Assembly: GCA_027023305.1 (NCBI GenBank)
Contig: JALVVR010000048.1
Span: 47,579-111,578, forward strand
Length of the DNA: 64,000 nt
Direction of reading: 5' to 3'
Source: Campylobacterales bacterium
GTDB lineage: Bacteria; Campylobacterota; Campylobacteria; Campylobacterales; QNZT01
Part shown: positions 34,621-44,123 of the stretch, piece by piece
Position numbering within the stretch: position 1 is the stretch's first letter
Layout of the letters: each line of letters begins with the position of its first letter
Notes under the pieces: generated by a model
Databases searched by the model: none
Told to the model about the DNA's origin: nothing
Seen by the model: only the letters and a program-made list of their open reading frames with translations
Translations under genes and position numbers: made by a program

Positions 34621-35930
34621 TTGTTTTCTCCTTTATATCTAAGTATCACAGTTGTTGAGTTATCTTTAGTAAAATATCTCTTCGCAACCTCTTTTATATC
34701 TTTGGTTGTTAGTTTATCTAAATTTTCCTCATAATTTAAAAGTGGTTCTATATCACCCTTTACAAAGTAACTTCCAAACATATCTGCCAAAGAGCTACTA
34801 TCTTGCATAGAAAATATAAAATCACTCTTAGTTTGAAGTTTTAATTTATCAAGCTCCTCTTTTGTCATGTCAGTTGTTTTTAACTTCTCTATCTCTTCAA
34901 GGATAATTTTCTCAACATCTTCAGCCCTAACCCCAGGATTACAAATAGCCATAAATAAAAATATACTTGGGTTTTTCTGCTCCATATTATAAGCATAAAC
35001 AGTGGAAACCATCTTTTTATTATCAACTAACAAAGAGTTTAATCTACTACTTTTTCCACTACTTAGTATCTCACTTATGGCACTTAAAGCTACTTGATCT
35101 TTACTTTTAAAATCAGGTATATGATAAGCTATTGCTAACATTTGTGAAGCAGACTCTTTGTTTGTGATATAAAATCTCTTTGCTCCATCTTGTTTAGGTT
35201 CAACTTGATGTCCTCTTTTTATCTTTTTACTGCTATTTTTTATCTTCCCAAACCATTTTTTAGCCTTTTTAAAAACCTTGTCAGCATCTATATCTCCAGC
35301 TACTACTATCACAGCATTTTGTGGTTGATAATACTTTTTGTGAAACTTCTTTATATCTTTTATTTTCCAACTCTTTATATCATCTATAAAACCAATAGGA
35401 GTCCAATGATATGAGTTGTAAACAAAACAGTTGTTAAAAAGTCTAAAGTAAAGATAACCCATAGGGTTGTTATCGGTTCTCCAATACCTCTCCTCTAAAA
35501 CTACATTTCTCTCAGGTTGAAACTCTTTATCTTTTAGGTTTAGATTTTCCATAAGCTCTGCAAAAAGCTCCAAAGATTTTGAAAGGTTTTTAGAGGAACT
35601 TTTTATATAGTAGTGAGTTTGGTCAAAGCCTGTTGAAGCATTATTTACTCCACCAAATCCCTTAACTATTTTATCAAACTCTCCAGCTTTTAGTTTTTTT
35701 GTGGATTTAAAGTTCATATGCTCTAACATATGAGCTATACCACTCTTACCCATCACTTCATCACCACTTCCAACTTGGTAGTAAATGTCAGTTGTTATAA
35801 CATTTGAATTGTTCTTCATCGGAATCACAACTACTTGCAATCCGTTTTTTAGTGTTTTTGTATAATATTTTGGTAGGGAATTTCCCATCAAGACTCCTAT
35901 AATTAGTATTAAATATAAAAAGATTTTCAT
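34617..35930 (-). CDS. M16 family zinc peptidase
   Basis: A 437-aa exported peptidase with an N-terminal signal peptide or anchor ([18 protein letters not shown]). The inverted zinc motif HxxEH is present as HMLEH (H67, E70, H71), with the downstream Glu in the [12 protein letters not shown] region. The second half (about 240-430) is the inactive M16_C-type domain. Natural substrates are unknown. Position between dapA and pyrD matches Cj0805 and HP1012, so synteny is conserved across the phylum. It overlaps both neighbours by 4 nt. Confidence 0.92.
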   Translation of the reverse strand: MKIFLYLILIIGVLMGNSLPKYYTKTLKNGLQVVVIPMKNNSNVITTDIYYQVGSGDEVMGKSGIAHMLEHMNFKSTKKLKAGEFDKIVKGFGGVNNASTGFDQTHYYIKSSSKNLSKSLELFAELMENLNLKDKEFQPERNVVLEERYWRTDNNPMGYLYFRLFNNCFVYNSYHWTPIGFIDDIKSWKIKDIKKFHKKYYQPQNAVIVVAGDIDADKVFKKAKKWFGKIKNSSKKIKRGHQVEPKQDGAKRFYITNKESASQMLAIAYHIPDFKSKDQVALSAISEILSSGKSSRLNSLLVDNKKMVSTVYAYNMEQKNPSIFLFMAICNPGVRAEDVEKIILEEIEKLKTTDMTKEELDKLKLQTKSDFIFSMQDSSSLADMFGSYFVKGDIEPLLNYEENLDKLTTKDIKEVAKRYFTKDNSTTVILRYKGENK

Positions 35931-36985
35931 CTTAAATCTGCTCCAACTGCTTCACTGATATTGTTAAATCCATCTCTTTTCATAAGCTCTTGTATCCTAT
36001 TGTTTATATGTGAGATTAGATATGGACCTTCAAATATCAAAGCACTCAAAACTTGAACTAGACTTGCTCCAGCCTTTATCCTTCTATATGCTTCATCTCC
36101 ACTATCTATACCACCCACACTTATAAGTGTAGTTTTACCATAAAATTCTTTTGCAATCTCTTTAAAAAGCAAAAAACTCTTCTCTTTTAAAACTCTACCA
36201 CTAACTCCACCAAAATCTTTAGCATTTGGTAACACTTTGTAGTCAATAGTAGTATTAGTAGCTATTATCCCATCTGCCCCACTTTTTATAGCACTCTCAC
36301 ATAAAGCTAAAGCATCATCACTGCTCATATCAGGAGCAATTTTTAAAAATACTGGCTTAGAAGTTTTTTCTTTTGCCATAGAAAAAACTTCATTTATAAA
36401 CTTTTCATTTTGCAAATCCCTAAGTCCCGGAGTATTTGGCGAAGATATATTTACTACTATATAATCACTTATATCCTTAACCTCATCAACTAAGATTTTA
36501 TAATCCTCTATCGCCCTATCTTCAGGAGTAACTTTATTTTTCCCAATATTTGCCCCAATAGGAATCTTGTAAGGATATATCTCTTTTAACCTCTGCCTAA
36601 AAAAAGCAACTCCCTCATTGTTAAATCCCATAGCATTTTGGAGTGAACTATACTCAGGAAACCTAAAAAGCCTTGGCTTTGGATTCCCACTCTGAGGCTT
36701 TGGAGTAACAGTTCCAACCTCCAAAAAACCAAATCCAACTGCTTCAAGAGCCTTTATCATAGTAGCATTTTTATCAAACCCAGCTCCAAGCCCTACTGGA
36801 TTTTCAAACTCAATTCCTAAAATATTTTGAGAAAGCCTACAATTTGTCTTTTTATAATAAGCCCTTACAAAAAACAGCAAAAATGGCAGATAATCCCCCA
36901 AATTTCTAGCTATGCTCTCTGTTATCTCATGAGCATTTTCTGGGTCTAGTTTGTATATGTATTTTTTAAATGTGTGGTATGTCAT
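35927..36985 (-). CDS. pyrD: Dihydroorotate dehydrogenase, class 2 (quinone)
   Basis: Oxidises dihydroorotate to orotate using membrane quinone, in pyrimidine synthesis. The 352-aa class 2 enzyme has the N-terminal helical membrane-docking segment (YHTFKKYIYKLDPENAHEITESIAR) and the motifs GLGAGFDKNATMI, NISSPNTPGLRDLQ (catalytic Ser) and ISVGGIDSGDEAYRRIKAGA. The start codon overlaps the stop of the doc toxin gene by 4 nt, so it may be cotranscribed with it. Confidence 0.96.
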   Translation of the reverse strand: MTYHTFKKYIYKLDPENAHEITESIARNLGDYLPFLLFFVRAYYKKTNCRLSQNILGIEFENPVGLGAGFDKNATMIKALEAVGFGFLEVGTVTPKPQSGNPKPRLFRFPEYSSLQNAMGFNNEGVAFFRQRLKEIYPYKIPIGANIGKNKVTPEDRAIEDYKILVDEVKDISDYIVVNISSPNTPGLRDLQNEKFINEVFSMAKEKTSKPVFLKIAPDMSSDDALALCESAIKSGADGIIATNTTIDYKVLPNAKDFGGVSGRVLKEKSFLLFKEIAKEFYGKTTLISVGGIDSGDEAYRRIKAGASLVQVLSALIFEGPYLISHINNRIQELMKRDGFNNISEAVGADLR

Positions 36986-37416
36986 ATAATCCTCTCTATT
37001 AATTTTAATTTCAGTGACTCACTAAATTCATCTTCATGAATAATAGATTTTATAATATCCAAAAGTAAATCATCATCAATTCTTCCCTCTGCTAACCAAA
37101 CAACTATATTTTCCATCTCAATAACAAATTTTTCAACACAAAAATCATACCCATTTATCTCTAAAAAATAAGCTCCTAGTACTAAACAAGACCTTTTATT
37201 TCCATCATTAAAGGGATGAAATTTATTTACAGCTATAACTAAATGTTTAAGTTTTTCTTCAAAACTAGGATAATACAAATCATTTTGTATATTTGTCAAT
37301 GCACTATCTAACAAGTTTATCTCCCTATTACCTTTTAATCCCCCACTCTTTTGAATAATCCAATCATGAACATTTATAGCATGTTGTATATCAAAATAAA
37401 AAAATTCTCTATTCAT
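36982..37416 (-). CDS. Doc-type Fic-fold toxin
   Basis: A 144-aa Fic/Doc-family protein. The core motif HPFNDGNKR (67-75, with catalytic H67) is the Doc form HxFx(D)GNKR. Phage P1 Doc with this motif phosphorylates EF-Tu and stops translation. The upstream helix DSALTNIQN and the overall length match Doc. It follows a 337-aa DNA-binding protein (1-nt overlap), which may be its antitoxin, instead of a small Phd partner. Its stop overlaps the pyrD start, an unusual fusion of a toxin gene to a core biosynthetic gene. Confidence 0.88.
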   Translation of the reverse strand: MNREFFYFDIQHAINVHDWIIQKSGGLKGNREINLLDSALTNIQNDLYYPSFEEKLKHLVIAVNKFHPFNDGNKRSCLVLGAYFLEINGYDFCVEKFVIEMENIVVWLAEGRIDDDLLLDIIKSIIHEDEFSESLKLKLIERII

Positions 37417-38429
37417 TATCTATCTTTTAATCTTTTAAGAACAGCTAATGTTTCAGGATTAGACAATCTTTCTTCAAGAGATTTACTTGTCTCTCCTAAA
37501 AATTTATCAAAATCACTTTTGGGAACAGATTGAATATAATTTTCTAACTTTTCATGTAAAGCATCTCTAAAACACATATCTCTACTTGCCATTTTTACTC
37601 TTGCATCCTCAATCATAGGTTTTAAATAAGGATTTTCTTCTGTTTTTTCAAATAACTTATCTAGCTCTTTAGGAGTTAATTTTCTACCTAATTTTTCAAA
37701 CTCTTTTTTCATATCTTGAGCTATACCATTTTCAATACTTGCAATAATATTTAAAACTTCTAAATAGAGTGTATCTCGCAATCTATCTTTCTTTTCTAAA
37801 TCAAGTATCCTTTTGTACTCTTTTGCATTTTCTAAAAATACTATTTTATAGATTTTATCAGTATATCTAGCATATTTATACTTTCCCATATCCAAATAAA
37901 AATCTAAAGCATTTGTAAACTCTTGTCTATAACTATACTCTTTATATGAAGCTGGTAAGTAGTCTTCCTCTCTTTGATTGATATATTTTGTATGCCCTCC
38001 TGACTTCTGTGCCATTACATCTAAAACAATATCTAAAATCTTACTTCTTATAATTTTTGCTCTTTGACTTTCTGTCATAAGCATAGCCAAGTTTAAAACA
38101 GCTCTAAAAGAAAAAACCCCAAGTATAGGTGTTTTAAGTATGTCCCCGACATAAATGTCGGAGACATACTCTTTAAATCTTTTAAATTCTTCACCTTTTA
38201 AAATCCTATATCCATTTTTAGTTAACTCTTCTCTATTTTGTTCCAAATATCTCTCTATAGTTCTAATATCAACTTGCAATAGTTGAGCAACTTTGGCTTT
38301 TGTAAATACTCTTTCATCCCTCCAAGTTATCCCTCCAAGAGCAAGATGTAACTCTACCTTTTCTAAAGCATAGTGATTATTTAAAATATTTTGCCTACTA
38401 ACACTTGAAGTTGTTAAATCTTTTGTCAT
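37416..38429 (-). CDS. Large DNA-binding partner/antitoxin candidate of Doc
   Basis: A 337-aa cytoplasmic protein with no signal peptide. The N-terminal part (about 30-85) looks like a helix-turn-helix: ERVFTKAKVAQLLQVDIRTIERYLEQNREEL. The middle (about 90-215) is helical (FRAVLNLAMLMTESQRAKIIRSKILDIV), and the last third is charged (KLTPKELDKLFEKTEENPYLKPMIEDAR). I believe similar proteins are annotated as DNA-binding or RhuM-like proteins beside Fic/Doc genes, but the match is from memory. The start has a GGAAGGA site. It overlaps doc by 1 nt, as an antitoxin-first operon would. Confidence 0.65.
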   Translation of the reverse strand: MTKDLTTSSVSRQNILNNHYALEKVELHLALGGITWRDERVFTKAKVAQLLQVDIRTIERYLEQNREELTKNGYRILKGEEFKRFKEYVSDIYVGDILKTPILGVFSFRAVLNLAMLMTESQRAKIIRSKILDIVLDVMAQKSGGHTKYINQREEDYLPASYKEYSYRQEFTNALDFYLDMGKYKYARYTDKIYKIVFLENAKEYKRILDLEKKDRLRDTLYLEVLNIIASIENGIAQDMKKEFEKLGRKLTPKELDKLFEKTEENPYLKPMIEDARVKMASRDMCFRDALHEKLENYIQSVPKSDFDKFLGETSKSLEERLSNPETLAVLKRLKDR

Positions 38430-38508
38430 GTGGTTATCCTTCCATCTTCTTTGGTATAGCCGATTATTCTATAGTTTTTTGCCATTTTTACTTTTACTAC
38501 TATCTAAT

Positions 38509-38519
38509 TGATACTATCA
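38509..38519. promoter_or_regulatory. Palindrome upstream of the Doc partner gene
   Basis: TGATACTATCA is a perfect 11-bp palindrome (5-bp arms, 1-bp centre) about 80 bp upstream of the 337-aa gene and 11 bp after the vapC stop. It may be an operator for the DNA-binding partner protein or chance. The 100-bp gap also holds a 19-codon frame (38426-38485, minus strand) that overlaps the start as ATGA but lacks a ribosome site. Confidence 0.35.
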
Positions 38520-38529
38520 GTTCATGGTT

Positions 38530-38931
38530 TTAAACCCAATTTTCTAACCTTAATCCATTTACTCTTTCAAATTTTTTGGTATTATTTGTTACTAAAATAA
38601 CATCTAAAGATTTTGCATGAGATGCTATTTGCATATCCATATTTCCTATGACTTTTCCTTTTTTTTCTAAATCAGCCCTTATCTTGCCATACTCTATACT
38701 TGCTTTAAAATCATATTCAAATATATCAAATGGAAGTAAAAATTCATTTAATGCTTGAAGATTTTTTTCAATATGTTGACTTTTATAAACACCATACATT
38801 AACTCAGAAACTACTATAGAAGATATACCAACATCACCTATATCAAAACTTTTTAGTTTTTCTTTAACTTTTTGTGGTCTGTTTTTTATTATGTAGATAC
38901 AGATATTTGTATCTAACATAAACTTTTTCAA
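38530..38931 (-). CDS. vapC: VapC toxin, PIN-domain ribonuclease
   Basis: A 133-aa PIN-domain RNase; VapC toxins cut tRNA or rRNA to block translation. The acidic metal site is intact: D7 in FMLDTNICIYI, E43 in SELMYG, and D99 in IGNMDMQIA, followed by ILVTNN. It resembles the FitB/VapC group. It overlaps vapB by 4 nt, so it is made together with its antitoxin. Confidence 0.92.
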   Translation of the reverse strand: MKKFMLDTNICIYIIKNRPQKVKEKLKSFDIGDVGISSIVVSELMYGVYKSQHIEKNLQALNEFLLPFDIFEYDFKASIEYGKIRADLEKKGKVIGNMDMQIASHAKSLDVILVTNNTKKFERVNGLRLENWV

Positions 38932-39167
38932 AACAAGTCCTCTCTTTTTTGAGCTACTTCATCTCTTGGAACTTCAAAATCATCACTAAAGTTTTCTAGC
39001 GAGTCAAACATCCTATCCCAAATAGTTTTATCATTTTTAGGGATAAGCATTATTACACCATTTTGCTTTTTTATAAAAACCTCTTTTTGATTTTCAAACC
39101 TAAACTCTTTTGGAAGTCTAACAGCTTGACTTTGTCCATTTTGAAATATCTTCGCAGTAGCACTCAT
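38928..39167 (-). CDS. vapB: VapB antitoxin (AbrB/MazE-type)
   Basis: A 79-aa DNA-binding antitoxin. Its N-terminal swapped-hairpin domain has the family signature AKIFQNGQSQAVRLPKEFRF. The acidic C-terminal tail (FDSLENFSDDFEVPRDE) would wrap VapC. The ribosome site is AAGGAG. The promoter is consensus-like with a palindrome over the -10, fitting control by the VapBC complex. Confidence 0.92.
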   Translation of the reverse strand: MSATAKIFQNGQSQAVRLPKEFRFENQKEVFIKKQNGVIMLIPKNDKTIWDRMFDSLENFSDDFEVPRDEVAQKREDLF

Positions 39168-39192
39168 GACAAACTCCTTAATATATATTTTA

Positions 39193-39222
39193 TAGTATAT
39201 ACTAATTTATTACAAATGTCAA
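39193..39222 (-). promoter_or_regulatory. vapBC promoter with overlapping palindromic operator
   Basis: On the minus strand TTGACA (39217-39222) and TATACT (39194-39199) are 17 bp apart. The 12-bp palindrome TAGTATATACTA (39193-39204) covers the -10 box, a likely binding site for the VapB/VapBC repressor. The -35 box overlaps the ubiD stop codon, showing the module sits directly against ubiD. Confidence 0.7.
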
Positions 39223-41039
39223 TCTACTATCCTAAATCTCTCCAAAAACTCATCATCAACATCTATCAAGCCTCTTTGCCTCAAACTCTCTATAACTTCC
39301 TTGTTACAATCAGTATCATCAGGCCATCTTCTATCAAAGCTATCCAAAGCATTTTTATTTGTAGCATTTATCCCTATATACTCTTTTTGTAAGTATATAT
39401 CTCTTCTTGCATCGATATTGTTAACAACTCTCCATATAAGCATGTATGGATTGTCTAAATTATTTTTCTTTTCATCAACAAATACCAAAAGTTTTGTATG
39501 CTCTTTTATAGGTTTTAAGACTTCATAACTCTCTTTTATAGGCTTTGTTTTTTTAGTTTTAAGCAGAGTTATCGGAGTTTTTGTATAAGTTTTGTACTGT
39601 TTTATCTCCACTATATCATTATCAAGCTCTTTTATCTTTTCAAAAAGTTCTTCATCGCTGATTATGTCTTTTTTAGGAAAAGTTACATTGTCAGCTGTAC
39701 AGTCAACCCCTAACTTCCCACCATAAGCAAAACTTGGACTTGAGTGGTCAAGTGCATCGCAGACTCCTTCACTAACTAAGATATTATCAACCATCACTCT
39801 ATCTAAGATATAATCACTGATAGCTTCATAATCCTCTAGTTCAGGTGCATCATCATTTACAAAAATAGCATGTTTTACAAAACTCATCTGCCCTACTCCC
39901 CAAAAAGCATGCATAAACTGTTTTGCATGACCAGGATATGAAGTCTTCATCTTTGATATTATAAGATTGTGAAAAACTCCATTTTCTGGCATAGCATAAT
40001 CAACTAAATCAGGAGCAGTTGTCTTTAAAAGTGGTAAAAATACTCTCTCAGTTGCCCACCCCATAAACTTATCCTCTAAAGGTGGCTTACCAACAACAGT
40101 TGCTACATATATAGGCTCTTTTTTGCTGGTTATGGCACTAACTTCAAGTACTGGGTACTCCTCTTCCAAAGTATAGTATCCTGTATGATCTCCAAAAGGT
40201 CCTTCTACTTCTAACCTTGAAGTATCTACCCACCCTTCTATCACAAAATCCACATCTTTAGGGACATATAAATCATTTGTGATTGATTTTACAAGCTGGG
40301 CATTTTCTCCTTTGATAAATCCATACATCAAAAGTTCAAAAATTCCGTGAGGAAGTGGAGCAGTCGCAGCCCAAGTATATAGTGGGTCTCCACCTATTGC
40401 AATAGAAACTGGCATTTTTTTACCAGCTTTTTTGTACTCGTTAAAAAAAATTGCACTATCTTTGTGTATCTGCCAGTGTAGTCCTAACTCTTTTTCATTG
40501 TAAATCTGAAGTCTGTACATTCCAAGATTTTTAACCTCTCCATTTAGACTTTGAGTATAGACTTGCCCCATAGTGATAAAAGGTCCACCATCTTTATCCC
40601 AAGTTTTTAGGATTGGTAAGTCATAAAGATTTACTTCGCTTCCCTCATTAACTACTTCTTGACACTCTCCTCTACCCTTTAATCTCTTTGGAAATACATT
40701 TTTTAAATGGAACATCTTTCCAAGCATTCCAAGTTTATCCATGAGTGTTGCTGGTGGTTTTAACTTTAGTAGCCCCTCTATTTCATCAGCTATTATATCT
40801 GGATGCTTACCTAAAAAAAGTTCAGTTGCTTTATATGAGCCAAAAAGATTTGCTACTACTGGAGTATCATACTTTTTATTTAATCTTTTAGATACTGGAT
40901 TTTTAAAAAGAAGAGTTTTGGAGTCATCTTTTTTTACCTCAATATAGGCAATATGAGGTATCTCAAGATCTATATCAACCTCATCTTCGATAACTCTTAA
41001 GAGATTTTGTTCCTTTAGTAGTTCGATAGCTTGTTTCAT
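39219..41039 (-). CDS. ubiD: UbiD-family decarboxylase (menaquinone pathway)
   Basis: A 606-aa prenylated-FMN-dependent decarboxylase. The conserved UbiD segment WVDTSRLEVEGPFGDHTGYY holds the catalytic Arg/Glu. The cofactor is made by UbiX (5194-5715). At about 600 aa it matches the Campylobacterota homologues usually named menaquinone biosynthesis decarboxylase, rather than shorter 490-aa E. coli UbiD. These organisms make menaquinone, so that name is more likely than ubiquinone synthesis. It has a 48-bp gap to the efflux operon on its right and vapBC inserted on its left. Confidence 0.9.
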   Translation of the reverse strand: MKQAIELLKEQNLLRVIEDEVDIDLEIPHIAYIEVKKDDSKTLLFKNPVSKRLNKKYDTPVVANLFGSYKATELFLGKHPDIIADEIEGLLKLKPPATLMDKLGMLGKMFHLKNVFPKRLKGRGECQEVVNEGSEVNLYDLPILKTWDKDGGPFITMGQVYTQSLNGEVKNLGMYRLQIYNEKELGLHWQIHKDSAIFFNEYKKAGKKMPVSIAIGGDPLYTWAATAPLPHGIFELLMYGFIKGENAQLVKSITNDLYVPKDVDFVIEGWVDTSRLEVEGPFGDHTGYYTLEEEYPVLEVSAITSKKEPIYVATVVGKPPLEDKFMGWATERVFLPLLKTTAPDLVDYAMPENGVFHNLIISKMKTSYPGHAKQFMHAFWGVGQMSFVKHAIFVNDDAPELEDYEAISDYILDRVMVDNILVSEGVCDALDHSSPSFAYGGKLGVDCTADNVTFPKKDIISDEELFEKIKELDNDIVEIKQYKTYTKTPITLLKTKKTKPIKESYEVLKPIKEHTKLLVFVDEKKNNLDNPYMLIWRVVNNIDARRDIYLQKEYIGINATNKNALDSFDRRWPDDTDCNKEVIESLRQRGLIDVDDEFLERFRIVD

Positions 41040-41087
41040 GAAAATATTCCCTTAATTAAGTTCTGAATATATTTTACAATATATCTT

Positions 41088-44000
41088 TTAAATCATCCTC
41101 TCATACTTACTTCTAAGCCATCTATCAAGTGGATAAAATATTTTATAGATAACAGGAACTATCAAAAGTGTTAAAAACATAGAACTCAAAAGTCCACCTA
41201 TGATAGAGATAGCCATAGGAGCTTTTGTTTCACTTCCAAGTCCACTTCCAAAAGCTAAAGGTATCATGGCAAATACCATAGCCATAGTTGTCATGAGGAT
41301 TGGTCTAAGTCTTTTTTCTCCAGCTTCTAAGAGTGCTTTATCTACATTTTCATCTTTTTTGACAAATTCATTTGCAAAATCAACAAGTAGCACTGCATTT
41401 TTTCCAACCATTCCCATCAAGAGCATAAATCCTATCATGACAAAGAGGCTAAAGTGAAGATGACTAACAAAAAGAGCTATCATCACTCCAACTATACTTA
41501 GAGGAAGTGCCATCATGATAATAAATGGTTGAACCAATGATTCATACAAAATAGCTAAGATGATATACATCAAAATCACACTAAGTAAAATCGCAGATGC
41601 AAAAGCTTTGTTTGTCTTTACCATCTCCTCTGCAAAACCAGTAAATTTATAACTAACCCCTTTTGGTAAGAGTTTATCTATCTCTTTTTTTGTATATTTT
41701 ACAGCTCCTCCAAGATCTAAGCCAAAAAGATCAGCAAAGATACTTACTTGTCTTTGTCTATCATAGTGATATATTGAAGAGAGAGATTTAGTATCTTTAA
41801 ACTCTACTAAACCATCAAGATATACTAAAGTACCATTTTTAGCTCTTAATTTTATCTTTTTTATATCTTCTATACTCTTTCTATCACTGTCTGGAAATCT
41901 TAGAGTTATATCATACTGTTTTCCATTTTTCTCAAAATATGAAATCTCTATATCGCTAGAAAAAGCTATGGAAATAGCTTGAGCTATCTGACTTGCCGTG
42001 ATACCAACTCTTTTAGCATTTTGTCTTAAAATCTTTATATCTATTTGAGGTTTTCTTCCATCTAAATTTGTATCTATATCTTTAAATCCTCTGTTTTTTG
42101 ATAGATATGAAACAAGTGCCTTTTTTGCAACTTCCAAATCTTTAAAATCATCCCCTTTTAAAACTATCTGATATGGTACGGTAACTCCTGCTCCTTTGAT
42201 ATTTGGTATGGCAGCAACTGTTATAAACATCTTTTTTGAAAATGGCTTTAACCTCTCTCTAAAGTTTTGTATAATCTCCTCTTGAGATAATCTTCTTTTA
42301 TCTTTTGGAGTTAGTTTTACATATATCAAAGCTTTATTTTTATCTTTTACAGAGTTATATCCCACACTCAAAGTTGTAAAAACTACATCTTTGTTTTGTT
42401 TTACTACTTTTTCTACTCTTTTAGACTCTTCTATCATCTTTTGTAAGCTAATCCCCGGATCTGCTTTTATCTTTATCTCAAACTCACTCTTATCCTCTTT
42501 TGGTAAAAAATCCATCCCTATCTTTGGAAAAAGACTTAAACTTCCAAAAAATACTACAAAAACCAAAAGTAAAGTCGTTTTTTTATACTTTAAAACTCTA
42601 TTTAAAATATCTGCATAAAATTTTTCAAGAGATGTAAAAAATGGCTCTGTTACATCATAAAAGTAACTTCTCTTTTTTTGCAAAACTCTTGCACTCAAGC
42701 TGGGCATAAAAGTTATAGCTATTGTGTATGAGATGATGATGGCAAATCCGACAGTCATCGCAAAACTCTCAAAAAACTTTCCAACTATACCACTCATATT
42801 TGCAACTGGTATAAAAACAGCCAAAAGCATCGCTGAGATTGCCAAAATAGCAAATGCCATCTCTTTTACACCCTCTATTGATGCACTAAATCTATCAAGT
42901 CCTTGCTCCATCTTTTTATAGATATTTTCAAGCACTACTATCGCATCATCTATGATGATTCCTATTGAAAGAGTTAAACCTATAAGTGTCATTTTATTTA
43001 GATTAAAACCCATAAGATTCATCAAAGCGATAGTTCCAAGTATCGAAATAGGGATTGAAAGAGCTGAAACTATGGTAATAGTAGTATTTCTTAAAAATCC
43101 AAAGATGATAACAACTGCCAAAATCGCACCAAATATCAAATCAAACTTCACATCTTCAAGTGAGTTTAAAATAAAAGGAGATGTATCTTGCAAAGTTCTC
43201 ACTCCAAATCTATCTCCTGCCATCTTTTTTAAAAGAGGGATTGCATTTTTTACCTTTTTGACTACTTTTAGAGTATTTGTCCCTGAAATCTTTTGCACTT
43301 CAAGCATCACCCCTTTTATACCATTTAGAGAAGCATAACTTTTTGCATCACTTAGAGAATCTTCTACCCTTGCTATATCTTTTAATCTAACTCCACTTTT
43401 TATCATGATATTTTCAAGTTCTTTAACACTTTTTGCATCAGCTTTTGTTTTTAAAATATACTCATGATTTTTTGTGATAAGTTTTCCTCCTCCTATTTTG
43501 ACATTTTCTAAAGAGATGATAGAGTTTAACTCCCTAACAGTTATGCCATACTTATTTAAAAGAGTTGGATTTGGATAGATTTTTAACTCTCTATCTCTAT
43601 AACCCACTATATTTACTCTTCCAACTCCATTTATCTTTTGCAAAGCTGGTTTTACCTTTTCATCACCAAAAAGCATAAGGTTTTTTAAACTATCATTTTT
43701 TGCAGTCAAAAAGACTTTTATAACTGGAGCTGCTCCAATATCTAGCTTACTAACCAAAGGAGTTTTTGCATCTTTTGGCAAAGTTACAGCACTTACTTTA
43801 TCTCTTACATCATTTGTAGCTTCATTTATATCTCTATCCAAAAAAAACTTGACCATCACAACACTTGCACTATCACTACTTGTTGAAACGATACTATCAA
43901 CCCCACCTATACTAGATATAGCTTCTTCTATCTTATCTGTGATTTGAGACTCTACACTACTTGCATCAGCTCCGGGATAGATAGTTTTTATCGTAACTAT

Positions 44001-44123
44001 TGGAAAATCGACATTTGGATACAAAGCTGATGGCATACTTTTAAAACTTAGATATCCAAAGATAACAAGAGTAAAAGCATACATCAAAGTAGCTATTGGG
44101 CGATTTATAGCTATTTTGTACAT
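41088..44123 (-). CDS. RND multidrug efflux transporter (HAE-1 family)
   Basis: A 1011-aa proton-driven inner-membrane pump, AcrB/MexB-like. It has an N-terminal TM1 (PIATLMYAFTLVIFGYL), large periplasmic loops, and TM4 with the proton-relay aspartates in GIIIDDAIVVLENIYKKM. Four more helices end the protein (e.g. FASAILLSVILMYIILAILYESL). It is last in the tetR-tolC-hlyD-rnd operon and overlaps the adaptor gene by 13 nt. The substrates cannot be told from sequence. Confidence 0.92.
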   Translation of the reverse strand: MYKIAINRPIATLMYAFTLVIFGYLSFKSMPSALYPNVDFPIVTIKTIYPGADASSVESQITDKIEEAISSIGGVDSIVSTSSDSASVVMVKFFLDRDINEATNDVRDKVSAVTLPKDAKTPLVSKLDIGAAPVIKVFLTAKNDSLKNLMLFGDEKVKPALQKINGVGRVNIVGYRDRELKIYPNPTLLNKYGITVRELNSIISLENVKIGGGKLITKNHEYILKTKADAKSVKELENIMIKSGVRLKDIARVEDSLSDAKSYASLNGIKGVMLEVQKISGTNTLKVVKKVKNAIPLLKKMAGDRFGVRTLQDTSPFILNSLEDVKFDLIFGAILAVVIIFGFLRNTTITIVSALSIPISILGTIALMNLMGFNLNKMTLIGLTLSIGIIIDDAIVVLENIYKKMEQGLDRFSASIEGVKEMAFAILAISAMLLAVFIPVANMSGIVGKFFESFAMTVGFAIIISYTIAITFMPSLSARVLQKKRSYFYDVTEPFFTSLEKFYADILNRVLKYKKTTLLLVFVVFFGSLSLFPKIGMDFLPKEDKSEFEIKIKADPGISLQKMIEESKRVEKVVKQNKDVVFTTLSVGYNSVKDKNKALIYVKLTPKDKRRLSQEEIIQNFRERLKPFSKKMFITVAAIPNIKGAGVTVPYQIVLKGDDFKDLEVAKKALVSYLSKNRGFKDIDTNLDGRKPQIDIKILRQNAKRVGITASQIAQAISIAFSSDIEISYFEKNGKQYDITLRFPDSDRKSIEDIKKIKLRAKNGTLVYLDGLVEFKDTKSLSSIYHYDRQRQVSIFADLFGLDLGGAVKYTKKEIDKLLPKGVSYKFTGFAEEMVKTNKAFASAILLSVILMYIILAILYESLVQPFIIMMALPLSIVGVMIALFVSHLHFSLFVMIGFMLLMGMVGKNAVLLVDFANEFVKKDENVDKALLEAGEKRLRPILMTTMAMVFAMIPLAFGSGLGSETKAPMAISIIGGLLSSMFLTLLIVPVIYKIFYPLDRWLRSKYERMI

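Noticed and set aside
38426-38485. 19-codon leader ORF overlapping the Doc partner start as ATGA
   Set aside because: There is no ribosome site before its ATG, and the good GGAAGGA site serves the 337-aa gene directly; likely chance.
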